NCBI RefSeq assembly: GCF_937876455.1
Contig: NZ_CALFIG010000237.1
Location: forward strand, 1-11,108
Length of the DNA stretch: 11,108 nt
Direction: 5' to 3'
DNA from: an uncultured Flavobacterium sp.
GTDB lineage: Bacteria; Bacteroidota; Bacteroidia; Flavobacteriales; Flavobacteriaceae
The first letter of the stretch is position 1; each line of letters begins with the position of its first letter. A program made the translations under genes and the position numbers. Under the pieces are notes generated by a model. The model did not search any database and had not been told where the DNA came from. It saw only the letters and a list, made by a program, of their open reading frames with translations. This document shows, one piece after another, positions 1 to 6,292 of the stretch.

Positions 1-585
1 GATTATTATAAAACCGACTTTACAAATCAAGTAGTAGTCGATTTAGAAAATCCTCAACAAGTGCGTTTTTTTAATTTGAAAGGCCAAAGTTTTGCCGAAT
101 CTTTTCAACTAGAATGGAATTTTAACATCATTACACATTTAGATATTCGTACGGCTTATAAATATTTAAATGTAAAGACAGATTATCAAACAGGATTATT
201 GGAAAAACCATTGCAGGCTAAACATCGTTTTTTTGCAAATATTGCTTTTGAAACACATATAAAAGAAAAGGGACAACAGTGGAAATTTGATGCTACCTTC
301 AATTGGATTGGAGCACAGCGTTTACCAAATACGGCTTCTAATCCAAGTGCTTACCAATTAAACGCCTATACAAAATCGTATAATTTAATTAATACACAAA
401 TCACCCGAACGTTTTCGAGTGTGTTTGAAATGTATGTTGGAGGAGAAAATTTAACTAATTTTAGACAATCAAATGCTATTTTGGGTAATGATAATCCATT
501 TGGGCCTTATTTTGACAGCACTATGGTATATGGGCCAGTATTTGGTAGAATGTATTATGCTGGATTGAGATTCAAGATTAAATAA
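1..585 (+). CDS. TonB-dependent outer-membrane receptor, C-terminal part (5' truncated by window edge)
   Basis: The frame is open from base 1 and ends at a TAA at 583-585, giving the last 194 residues of a longer protein; the first GTG at 61 is internal. The sequence alternates polar and hydrophobic residues in short strands separated by loops, as in an outer-membrane beta-barrel. The last 50 residues carry GGENLTNFRQ, NPFGPYFD and YGPVFGRMYYAGLRF, which resemble the end of Bacteroidota TonB-dependent receptors, and the chain stops just after a strand with an aromatic residue, as barrel proteins do. The plug domain and TonB box are outside the window, so the substrate cannot be read directly. 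The following gene encodes a secreted metal-binding HMA protein, which makes a metal or metal-chelate ligand plausible (inference). No hairpin terminator is seen in the 125-bp gap after the stop, so read-through into the next gene is possible. Confidence 0.85.
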   Translation, partial: DYYKTDFTNQVVVDLENPQQVRFFNLKGQSFAESFQLEWNFNIITHLDIRTAYKYLNVKTDYQTGLLEKPLQAKHRFFANIAFETHIKEKGQQWKFDATFNWIGAQRLPNTASNPSAYQLNAYTKSYNLINTQITRTFSSVFEMYVGGENLTNFRQSNAILGNDNPFGPYFDSTMVYGPVFGRMYYAGLRFKIK

Positions 586-653
586 AAAAGTAAAATTTAT
601 AATTATGAAATCGCATAAACAAACACCAATGAAGATAGGCGACCCGAAACGAA

Positions 654-685
654 TTTGAACTGGCAAAGCGTGCCATATAATCTTA
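654..685 (+). promoter_or_regulatory. Weak candidate promoter for the HMA gene, with an internal dyad
   Basis: TTTG at 654-657 and TAATCTTA at 678-685 are 20 bases apart, the spacing of Bacteroidota -33/-7 promoters, but the -7 box has two mismatches to TAnnTTTG. The spacer holds a perfect inverted repeat, TGGCA-AAGCG-TGCCA (661-675), which could be an operator. The gap is visibly more GC-rich here than in its flanks. The leader to the ATG at 711 would be about 20 bases and A-rich. Confidence 0.3.
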
Positions 686-710
686 AAAACAAACAAATAA
701 TTATTTACAT

Positions 711-1100
711 ATGAAAAAATTAATTTTAATTGCTGTTATTGCTTGTTGCATGGCAAGCGTTCAAGCACAAGAAGTAAAACAAGATGAAACCAAAACTTCA
801 CAAACAAAACTTAATAAAAATAAGCAAATTACCTTTGAAGTTAATGGAAGTTGCGGTATGTGCAAAAAAAGGATAGAAAAAGCGGCTTATTCTGTAAAAG
901 GTGTGAAATCAGCAGATTGGCATGTAGATCACAAAGACATTCATTTAATTATTGATGAAACAAAATGTTCTGTAGAAGATGTTCAAAAAGCGATTGCAAA
1001 AGCAGGACATGATACCGAACAAATAAAAGCCACAGATGAAGATTATGAAAAAATTCATGGGTGTTGCAAATACAGAGAAAATAATGATACACATGAATAA
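711..1100 (+). CDS. Secreted heavy-metal-associated (HMA) domain protein, probable periplasmic metal-binding protein
   Basis: This 129-residue protein starts with a signal peptide (MKK, hydrophobic core, then VQAQ), probably cut after Ala19. A charged linker leads to an HMA fold at about residues 40-105. The metal loop is GSCGMC, with Cys48 and Cys51 as the CxxC pair that in this family binds Cu(I), Zn or similar soft metals. The rest of the ferredoxin-like fold is visible: helix KKRIEKAAYSVKGV, strand ADWHVDHKDIHLII, helix VEDVQKAIAKAGHDTE. A C-terminal HGCCKY motif (Cys118, Cys119) offers a second thiol site. It lies 125 bp after the TonB receptor gene and 44 bp before the DUF1761 gene, all on the same strand. 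A role in handing metal on after outer-membrane uptake, or in buffering it, is inferred; which metal is unknown. The ATG at 711 is supported by the complete signal peptide. Confidence 0.85.
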   Translation: MKKLILIAVIACCMASVQAQEVKQDETKTSQTKLNKNKQITFEVNGSCGMCKKRIEKAAYSVKGVKSADWHVDHKDIHLIIDETKCSVEDVQKAIAKAGHDTEQIKATDEDYEKIHGCCKYRENNDTHE

Positions 1101-1105
1101 TTTTT

Positions 1106-1126
1106 TTAGTATTTTTGGAATACTAA
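1106..1126 (+). other. Intergenic hairpin between the HMA and DUF1761 genes
   Basis: TTAGTATT (1106-1113) and AATACTAA (1119-1126) form a perfect 8-bp stem with a 5-base loop. The T-run (1101-1107) precedes the stem on the + strand, so it is not an ordinary terminator for the HMA gene. As DNA it is a symmetrical site that could bind a dimeric regulator; as RNA it would lie just after the HMA stop codon. It contains a TAnnTTTG match. Confidence 0.5.
1110..1117 (+). promoter_or_regulatory. Candidate -7 box for the DUF1761 gene
   Basis: TATTTTTG is an exact match to the Bacteroidota -7 consensus TAnnTTTG, 27 bases before the ATG at 1145. No good TTTG lies about 20 bases upstream, so the promoter is uncertain. 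The box falls within the 5' arm and loop of the 1106-1126 dyad, which would let a dyad-binding protein block it. Confidence 0.3.
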
Positions 1127-1144
1127 CCAATTAAATTATTTATT

Positions 1145-1624
1145 ATGCCAATTAATCCAATTGCATGCTTAGTAGCTGCTTTTTCAACATTTTTAGTAGG
1201 TTTTGTATGGTATAACCCAAAAGTTTTCGGAACGATTTGGATGAATGAAACCGGCATGACCGAAGAGAAGGCTCAAAAAGGGAATTTGATTAAAATCTTC
1301 GGATTAACATTAATTTTTTCTTTATTAATTTCATTTATGGTTGTTCCAATGATGGTGATTCATCAAATAGGAGCGATTCAGTTAGTAGGTGGTGACGAGT
1401 CAAATGCTTCATTACTTGAGTTTTTGAAAGATAAAGGAGATGCTTTCCGAACTTTCAAGCATGGTGCACTACATGGCTTTATGGCAGGTGTTTCATTTGT
1501 ATTGCCAGTTACTGCTATTAATGGTTTGTTTGAACATAAATCATGGCGCTATATACTAGTAACAGCTGGGTATTGGATTGTTTCTTTGACAATTATGGGA
1601 GCTATTATTTGTGGCTGGAAATAA
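1145..1624 (+). CDS. DUF1761-family integral membrane protein
   Basis: The product is 159 residues with about four transmembrane segments (near residues 4-24, 50-73, 106-128 and 135-156). The N-terminal pattern of a first helix, then VWYNPKVFGTIWMNETGM, resembles the WYxPxxFGxxW signature of DUF1761, a family of unknown function. Around residues 74-105 there is a charged extramembrane loop, and His106/His110 (KHGALHGF) sit at the start of the third helix. The length is close to what I recall for the family. The gene follows the HMA gene by 44 bp and is followed by a strong terminator, so it closes the left-hand gene group. A link with metal handling rests only on position. The ATG start is followed at once by the first membrane helix, which supports it. 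Confidence 0.8.
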   Translation: MPINPIACLVAAFSTFLVGFVWYNPKVFGTIWMNETGMTEEKAQKGNLIKIFGLTLIFSLLISFMVVPMMVIHQIGAIQLVGGDESNASLLEFLKDKGDAFRTFKHGALHGFMAGVSFVLPVTAINGLFEHKSWRYILVTAGYWIVSLTIMGAIICGWK

Positions 1625-1645
1625 TTTAACATTTATTTAAATAGT

Positions 1646-1678
1646 ATTCGTCCTACTTTTGTGGGACGAATTTTTTTT
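1646..1678 (+). terminator. Intrinsic terminator after the DUF1761 gene
   Basis: ATTCGTCCTAC (1646-1656) pairs with GTGGGACGAAT (1661-1671) around a TTTT loop: an 11-bp stem including one G-U pair. It is followed directly by a T-run to 1678. It begins 22 bases after the stop codon at 1622-1624. This is the clearest + strand terminator in the window. Confidence 0.9.
1654..1661 (+). promoter_or_regulatory. Candidate -7 box for the acyltransferase gene, inside the terminator hairpin
   Basis: TACTTTTG matches TAnnTTTG exactly and spans the tip of the terminator stem and its loop. A start of transcription a few bases downstream would leave a leader of about 15 bases to the TTG at 1682. The -33 region (about 1630-1634) is poor, so the call is tentative. 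Confidence 0.35.
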
Positions 1679-1681
1679 GCA

Positions 1682-2827
1682 TTGGAAAACTTATCATTTA
1701 AAATAGTTACAAAAACTGCTGATTTGCCCTCAAATTGGGATGAAGTAGCTGCGCAAAATCATTTTTTGCAGACTCCATATCTTCAAGTATTAGAACAATC
1801 TGCTCCTACAAATATGCATTGTTTTTACATAGCTATTTTTAAAAATTCGACATTAATTGGAGTCGCTTTGGCGCAATATTTAAATGTACATCAGTTAGAT
1901 TCATTTGGAGAAAGAGATAAATGCTTAAAAACCGCACTTCGAAATTTTATATTTAAAAATTTTGCTTCTCATGTTTTGTTTTTAGGAAATAATATGATTA
2001 CGGGTCAAAACAGTTATGCGTTTTCTATACCAATAGATTTAGCTAGTGTGAGTGAAATTTTAGTTCAATCAGCACAAGCATTAGTAACTTATTTTAAGGA
2101 AAAGAAAGTCAACATTCATTTGGTTTCATTTAAAGATTTTTATGAACATTGTTCGGTTGAATTGAAAAAACATCATTTTTCATCTTTGTATGAGTTTAAT
2201 ACGCAACCGAATATGATTTTTAATCTTCCTGCTTCTTGGAAAACAGAATCAGATTATGTAGCGGCATTTTCAAAAAAATATAGAGATCAATTTAAACGCG
2301 CACATAAAAAAATAGAAGGCGTAGAATTGAGAGAGCTTGACGTAAACGAAGTCATTCATTACGAAGAAGCTATTTATAACCTATACCATTATGTGGCCCA
2401 AAATGCCCCATTTAACACTTTTTTCTTAGCTAAAAATCATTTTTCAACATTTAAAAAACAGTGTGGCAGTCGTTTTAGAATCTGTGGCTATTTTTTTGAG
2501 GGGAGATTAGTAGGTTTTCATTCTTTATTGCTAAATGATAACGTATTGGAGACTTATTTTTTAGGCTATGATGAAACCATTCAAAAAGAAAAAATGTTGT
2601 ACCTGAATATGTTGTATAACATGACTAAATTTGGCATAGAACATGGTTTTGAAAAAATTATTTTTGGTCGAACAGCCTTAGAAATAAAAAGTTCAATTGG
2701 TGCAACTCCTGTACAAATGTCGGGATTCATTTATCACACAAATGCTATTGTAAATAAATTGATTCCAAAATTATTTAAACGATTAGAGCCTGAAACAGCT
2801 TGGCAACAAAGGCATCCGTTTAAATAG
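1682..2827 (+). CDS. FemAB/BioF2-like (GNAT-fold) acyltransferase family protein
   Basis: With the TTG at 1682 the protein is 381 residues and begins M(TTG)-ENLSFKIV. The frame stays open upstream to a GTG at 1661, but that codon is the 3' arm of the terminator and its translation (GRIFF) is terminator sequence, so I reject it. No in-frame ATG occurs for about 50 codons. There is no signal peptide or clear membrane helix, so the protein is probably cytoplasmic. The second half carries the features of FemAB/BioF2-like acyltransferases: SKKYRDQFKRAHKK, a helix-rich stretch, GYFFEGRLVGFHSLLL (a GNAT-like beta-hairpin), YFLGYDETIQKEKMLYLNML, and FGRTALEIKSSIG. Such enzymes transfer aminoacyl or acyl groups to cell-wall or lipid acceptors, but the substrate here is unknown. 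The gene stands alone behind a terminator and converges with the ABC-F gene across 21 bp. The family assignment is fairly firm at the fold level only. Confidence 0.75.
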   Translation: MENLSFKIVTKTADLPSNWDEVAAQNHFLQTPYLQVLEQSAPTNMHCFYIAIFKNSTLIGVALAQYLNVHQLDSFGERDKCLKTALRNFIFKNFASHVLFLGNNMITGQNSYAFSIPIDLASVSEILVQSAQALVTYFKEKKVNIHLVSFKDFYEHCSVELKKHHFSSLYEFNTQPNMIFNLPASWKTESDYVAAFSKKYRDQFKRAHKKIEGVELRELDVNEVIHYEEAIYNLYHYVAQNAPFNTFFLAKNHFSTFKKQCGSRFRICGYFFEGRLVGFHSLLLNDNVLETYFLGYDETIQKEKMLYLNMLYNMTKFGIEHGFEKIIFGRTALEIKSSIGATPVQMSGFIYHTNAIVNKLIPKLFKRLEPETAWQQRHPFK

Positions 2828-2848
2828 TTTATATTCAAAAAGTAGATA

Positions 2849-4762
2849 TTAGCTCTCGATTTCCATTTGAACCGTTTCCCATTCTTCCATTAATTGATTC
2901 AGTTCTTTCTTTTTCTTTTCATAGGCACCAAAGAACGTAACATCTTCCATCAGTTTTTCATAGTTTTTGGCTAAATTTTCATCATCTTTTGCTATTTCTT
3001 TCTCCAATTGTTGAATTTGACTTTCAATTTTAGAAAGTTTGTTCTGCAATGTTTTTTGTGCTTTTTGTTCTTCGTAACTTAAATTTTTAGTTGCGGTTTG
3101 TTGAGTAGGAGATGCTAGTTTTACATCGTCTTTCTTTTCAATTTCGCGCATATTTTGAGCGTTACGCTGTTCTAAGAAGAAATTAATATCACCTAAATAT
3201 TCTTTGATTTTTTGGTCTTTAAATTCATAAACGGTATTGGCCATTCCTTGCAAGAAATCACGGTCGTGTGAAACAAGTAGCAGTGTGCCTTCAAATTTTT
3301 GAAGAGCGGCTTTCAATACATTTTTAGATTTAATATCAAGGTGGTTTGTAGGTTCATCCATTACTAAAACGTTAATGGGTTGTAGTAATAGTTTACAAAG
3401 TGCTAAACGATTACGTTCCCCTCCCGAAAGTACTTTTACTTTCTTTTCTACATCATCGCCTCTAAATAAAAAAGCACCTAACATGTCGCGTACTTTACTT
3501 CGGTTAGAGTCTAGAGCAGCTTCTAACATTGTGTCAAGCAAGGTTTTTTCGCCATCTAAGTATTCTGCTTGATTTTGGGCAAAATAGCCTAATTGCACGT
3601 TATGTCCTAATTTAATAGCTCCTTCAAATTCAAATTCTTTTACAATTGCTTTGATAAATGTAGATTTTCCTTGACCATTTTGACCCACAAAGGCAATTTT
3701 ACTGCCTCGCTCTACTAGCAATGAAATATCTTTTAAAATTGTTTTTTCGCCGTATGCTTTAGTAACGTGCTCGGCTTCTACAACCACTCTTCCAGGTGTA
3801 ATAGACACAGGAAATGAAATATTCATAACCGAATTGTCGTCTTCATCCACTTCAATACGTTCTACTTTATCCAGTTTTTTGATTAAAGATTGTGCCATCG
3901 AAGCTTTTGAAGCTTTCGCTCTAAATTTTTCAATTAACTTCTCTGTTTCTTCAATTTTCTTTTGCTGATTTTTTTGTGTAGCCAATTGTTTTTCTCTAAT
4001 TTCTTCTCGAAGTACCAAATATTGTGAATAGGGCTTACTGAAGTCGTATGCTTTTCCTAGAGAAATTTCAATTGTTCTATTGGTTACATTGTCTAAAAAC
4101 ATTTTATCGTGTGAAACAATCACAACAACACCAGGGAAATTTTTAAGGAAGCTTTCAAGCCAAATGATACTTTCTATGTCTAAATGGTTTGTAGGTTCAT
4201 CTAAAAGTAAAATGTCATTTGATTGTAATAGCAGTTTGGCTAATTCAATACGCATGCGCCAACCGCCAGAAAAAGTATCTGTTTGGTTATCAAAGTCTTC
4301 ACGTTTAAAGCCTAGTCCAAGTAATATTTTCTCTGTGTCTCCTACATAATTGTACCCGCCAAGTATTTCATAATGGTGTTGCACATCACTTAGTTGTTCA
4401 ATTAATTCAGAATAACTTTCGGTTTCATAATCTGTTCTAGTGGCTAATTGATGATTGATTTCATCAATTTTTAATTCTGCTTTTTTGATTTCTTCAAATG
4501 CTTGATACGCCTCATCTAATACAGTTCTTCCTTTTACAAAATCAATATCTTGACGCAGAAATCCAATTTTTACTTCTTTTTCTGTCGCAATACTACCGTT
4601 ATCGGGTTTTATATCGCCCGCAAGTATTTTTAACATGGTTGATTTTCCAGCTCCATTTTTACCCACTAAGCCTACGCGGTCTCCTGCGCCAAGTCTAAAG
4701 GTAACTTCTTCAAAAAGGTATGTTCCACCAAAGGAAACAGATAAATTATGTATGTTTAGCAT
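2849..4762 (-). CDS. ABC-F family ATPase (ribosome-associated, YheS/ABCF3-like)
   Basis: The product is 637 residues with two ABC ATPase domains on one chain and no membrane segments, the layout of ABC-F translation factors that bind the ribosomal E site. Domain 1 has Walker A GKNGAGKST (34-42), signature FSGGW (164-168), Walker B ILLLDEPTNHLD (184-195, catalytic Glu189) and switch His218. Domain 2 has GQNGQGKST (360-368), LSGGER (445-450), VLVMDEPTNHLD (465-476, Glu470) and His499. The interdomain linker (about 245-315) is charged and contains KFRAKASKASMAQSLIKKLDKVERI-like sequence, reminiscent of the YheS/ABCF3 branch. Residues about 560-635 form a C-terminal coiled coil. All catalytic residues are present. 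An upstream in-frame TTG would add four residues, but the ATG at 4762 gives the usual MLNIHNLSVSFGG start. A housekeeping translation role is more likely than antibiotic resistance, which cannot be excluded from sequence. Confidence 0.93.
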   Translation of the reverse strand: MLNIHNLSVSFGGTYLFEEVTFRLGAGDRVGLVGKNGAGKSTMLKILAGDIKPDNGSIATEKEVKIGFLRQDIDFVKGRTVLDEAYQAFEEIKKAELKIDEINHQLATRTDYETESYSELIEQLSDVQHHYEILGGYNYVGDTEKILLGLGFKREDFDNQTDTFSGGWRMRIELAKLLLQSNDILLLDEPTNHLDIESIIWLESFLKNFPGVVVIVSHDKMFLDNVTNRTIEISLGKAYDFSKPYSQYLVLREEIREKQLATQKNQQKKIEETEKLIEKFRAKASKASMAQSLIKKLDKVERIEVDEDDNSVMNISFPVSITPGRVVVEAEHVTKAYGEKTILKDISLLVERGSKIAFVGQNGQGKSTFIKAIVKEFEFEGAIKLGHNVQLGYFAQNQAEYLDGEKTLLDTMLEAALDSNRSKVRDMLGAFLFRGDDVEKKVKVLSGGERNRLALCKLLLQPINVLVMDEPTNHLDIKSKNVLKAALQKFEGTLLLVSHDRDFLQGMANTVYEFKDQKIKEYLGDINFFLEQRNAQNMREIEKKDDVKLASPTQQTATKNLSYEEQKAQKTLQNKLSKIESQIQQLEKEIAKDDENLAKNYEKLMEDVTFFGAYEKKKKELNQLMEEWETVQMEIES

Positions 4763-4782
4763 GATATGTAACAAATGTGACG

Positions 4783-4790
4783 CAAAAATA
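4783..4790 (-). promoter_or_regulatory. Candidate -7 box for the ABC-F gene
   Basis: On the minus strand this reads TATTTTTG, an exact TAnnTTTG match, 20 bases before the ATG at 4762. No clear TTTG is found at the -33 position. It lies back to back with the + strand box at 4803-4810. Confidence 0.4.
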
Positions 4791-4802
4791 CTATACTTAT
4801 TT

Positions 4803-4810
4803 TACCTTTG
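4803..4810 (+). promoter_or_regulatory. Candidate -7 box for the DUF983 gene
   Basis: TACCTTTG matches TAnnTTTG exactly and ends 16 bases before the ATG at 4827, implying a very short leader. The -33 element is weak. Its position would overlap the -7 box of the divergent ABC-F promoter. Confidence 0.45.
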
Positions 4811-4826
4811 TATAAAAAAAGAGAAA

Positions 4827-5216
4827 ATGTTTGGTAAAGGTTCAAAAATAGCGAGTATTTTTAAAGGTACTTGCCCGCGTTGTCAGGAAGAAAGCATGTA
4901 TGAAGACAATAATCCTTTTAATTTGTCTAAAACCTATGCTATGCATGAAACTTGCTCACATTGTGATTTACGCTATGCTATTGAGCCTTCTTTCTTTTAC
5001 GGGGCAATGTATGTGAGTTATGGATTAGGTGTGGCATTTGCAGTAGCTGCGTTTATTATTTCTTATGTATTTATTGGTACTTCATTAAAAACTGCATTTA
5101 TAGCTATTATTGCTACATTAATTGTTTTTATGCCTGTTATGATTCGTTTGTCTAGAAATATTTGGATAAATATGTTTGTTAGTTTCGACAAAAATTGGAA
5201 AGCAAAAAAAGCTTAA
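4827..5216 (+). CDS. DUF983-family zinc-ribbon membrane protein
   Basis: The product is 129 residues. Two knuckles, CPRC (Cys16, Cys19) and CSHC (Cys43, Cys46), make a four-cysteine zinc-ribbon site in the N-terminal third. Two transmembrane helices follow (about 58-83 and 88-106), then a short basic tail ending KAKKA. The order GTCPRCQE, YEDNNPFNLS, CSHCDLRYAIEPSFFYGAMYVSYG is characteristic of DUF983 (PF06170), a widespread family without an established function. The frame stays open far upstream into the ABC-F gene, but the ATG at 4827 gives the normal family N-terminus and sits just behind a good -7 box. The stop codon overlaps that of the convergent FAD oxidoreductase gene by 4 bp. Confidence 0.88.
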   Translation: MFGKGSKIASIFKGTCPRCQEESMYEDNNPFNLSKTYAMHETCSHCDLRYAIEPSFFYGAMYVSYGLGVAFAVAAFIISYVFIGTSLKTAFIAIIATLIVFMPVMIRLSRNIWINMFVSFDKNWKAKKA

Positions 5217-6280
5217 GATTTAACAATTCCCATTTTCCTATAAATACGAACAATATCTAGCTCTTTATCTAGAGGGGTATTATCTTCTATATAGTGGTAT
5301 AATTTTTTAGCTAAAAAAGGAGCAAACATAACACCTCTTGTGCCTAAACCATTTAGAACAAATAAATTATTTTTTTCAAAATGTTTACCTAATAAAGGGC
5401 GTCTGTCTTTAACTGTAGGTCTAACACCTGCATCATGTTTTTCTACCGTAAACGGACACGTAATTAATTCTTTAAGCTGCGCAGTTAATTCATGCAAGCC
5501 TTCTTGTGTAGGTTGAGCGGTTTTGTCTTGCCAGTTATAGGTTGCCCCAACTTTATATCTATCATTTCCTACGGGTAAAATAAAAATACTTGCATTAATA
5601 ATTTTAGTAAGCTTTAATTCTGGAGCATGAATTAAAAGTAATTCGCCTTTTGTTCCGTCTAATGGAAGGTTGTTGAAAAAGGGGTTTTTGTGTAAGCCAA
5701 AACCTTCTGCAAAAACAATATGTTTTGCCTTATAGTTTTTATAAAATAACTTAGCGTCATGCCATTCAATTTTGTCATACTCAAAGCTAGTTTCTTCTAA
5801 GGCATTAATTTCTTTCAAGTAGGCTGTGTAAAAATGTTTATACCCAACGGTGTCTAAAAAGCCAGTGTAGTTTACTTTGCCATACTTATAGGGTGCTTGT
5901 ATGGCTTCATTTGTATAGTTTTCTAAAGTAGGGTTGAGGTAGTTTGTTAAAGAGGGTTTATCTGAGGCCGTAAACCAATTATTTTGTTCTTCAATAGAAT
6001 TGAATTTTCTTAATAAAGAAATTTCATGTAAAAAGCTACGGTTTATTTTTTTTTCAATTTTTTTATAAAAGGGTAGGGCTGTTTCAAGTTGTTTTTGCGC
6101 TTCCCACACTTCGCTAAATCTTTTCAATACAACCGGATTGTAAAGTCCGCCTGCTACTAGAGTAGAATTTTGTGAGTTATTGTCAAAAACTACTATAGTT
6201 TTTCCATTGCTGATGCAGGTTTCGGCGAACGAAATACCAGCTAGACCAGCCCCCACAATTAAATAATCTACTTCTATCAT
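5213..6280 (-). CDS. DAO-family FAD-dependent oxidoreductase (possible MnmC oxidase-like)
   Basis: The product is 355 residues. The N-terminus YLIVGAGLAGISFAE (GxGxxG, Gly10/Gly12/Gly15) followed by VVFD (Asp33) is the FAD-binding Rossmann motif. GGLYNPVVLKRF (44-55) contacts the flavin region in DAO enzymes. The C-terminal half has GTKGELLLIHAP, VRPTVKDRRPLLG (286-298) and GLGTRGVMFAP (311-321), which close the FAD site in DAO proteins such as glycine oxidase, D-amino acid dehydrogenase and the MnmC oxidase domain; the last motif is particularly MnmC-like. The enzyme probably oxidises an N-substituted glycine-type amine. The substrate could be a free amino acid or carboxymethylaminomethyl-uridine in tRNA (inference). 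There is no signal peptide. The gene follows gldN, but a terminator separates them, so it is probably not part of the gliding operon. A box TATTTTTG lies four bases before the ATG. Confidence 0.82.
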   Translation of the reverse strand: MIEVDYLIVGAGLAGISFAETCISNGKTIVVFDNNSQNSTLVAGGLYNPVVLKRFSEVWEAQKQLETALPFYKKIEKKINRSFLHEISLLRKFNSIEEQNNWFTASDKPSLTNYLNPTLENYTNEAIQAPYKYGKVNYTGFLDTVGYKHFYTAYLKEINALEETSFEYDKIEWHDAKLFYKNYKAKHIVFAEGFGLHKNPFFNNLPLDGTKGELLLIHAPELKLTKIINASIFILPVGNDRYKVGATYNWQDKTAQPTQEGLHELTAQLKELITCPFTVEKHDAGVRPTVKDRRPLLGKHFEKNNLFVLNGLGTRGVMFAPFLAKKLYHYIEDNTPLDKELDIVRIYRKMGIVKS

Positions 6281-6284
6281 GCTA

Positions 6285-6292
6285 CAAAAATA
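6285..6292 (-). promoter_or_regulatory. Candidate -7 box for the FAD oxidoreductase gene, next to the gldN terminator
   Basis: The minus strand reads TATTTTTG, an exact TAnnTTTG match, starting in the last base of the terminator T-run and ending four bases before the ATG at 6280. Transcription from it would start at about the ATG itself, giving a leaderless or nearly leaderless message. The -33 region lies in the terminator hairpin and has no TTTG. Confidence 0.35.

Noticed and set aside
605..658. A 17-codon ATG-TGA frame between the TonB receptor and HMA genes.
   Set aside because: It is too short to judge, its product has no recognisable features, and it overlaps the candidate promoter of the HMA gene. 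Only conservation in relatives would make it a gene.
469..696. Minus-strand open frame of 75 codons antisense to the receptor end.
   Set aside because: Its composition follows the complement of the receptor coding strand and no domain or start context supports it. The same holds for the other antisense frames under the ABC-F, gldM, gldL and gldK genes.
3341..4202. A 17-base direct repeat (TGGTTTGTAGGTTCATC) at two places in the ABC-F gene.
   Set aside because: Both copies encode the conserved DEPTNH Walker B motif of the two ATPase domains, so protein conservation explains them.
4635..4826. Upstream in-frame extension of the DUF983 gene to an ATG at 4635.
   Set aside because: It is antisense to the conserved Walker A region of the ABC-F gene, and the ATG at 4827 gives the normal family start behind a good -7 box.
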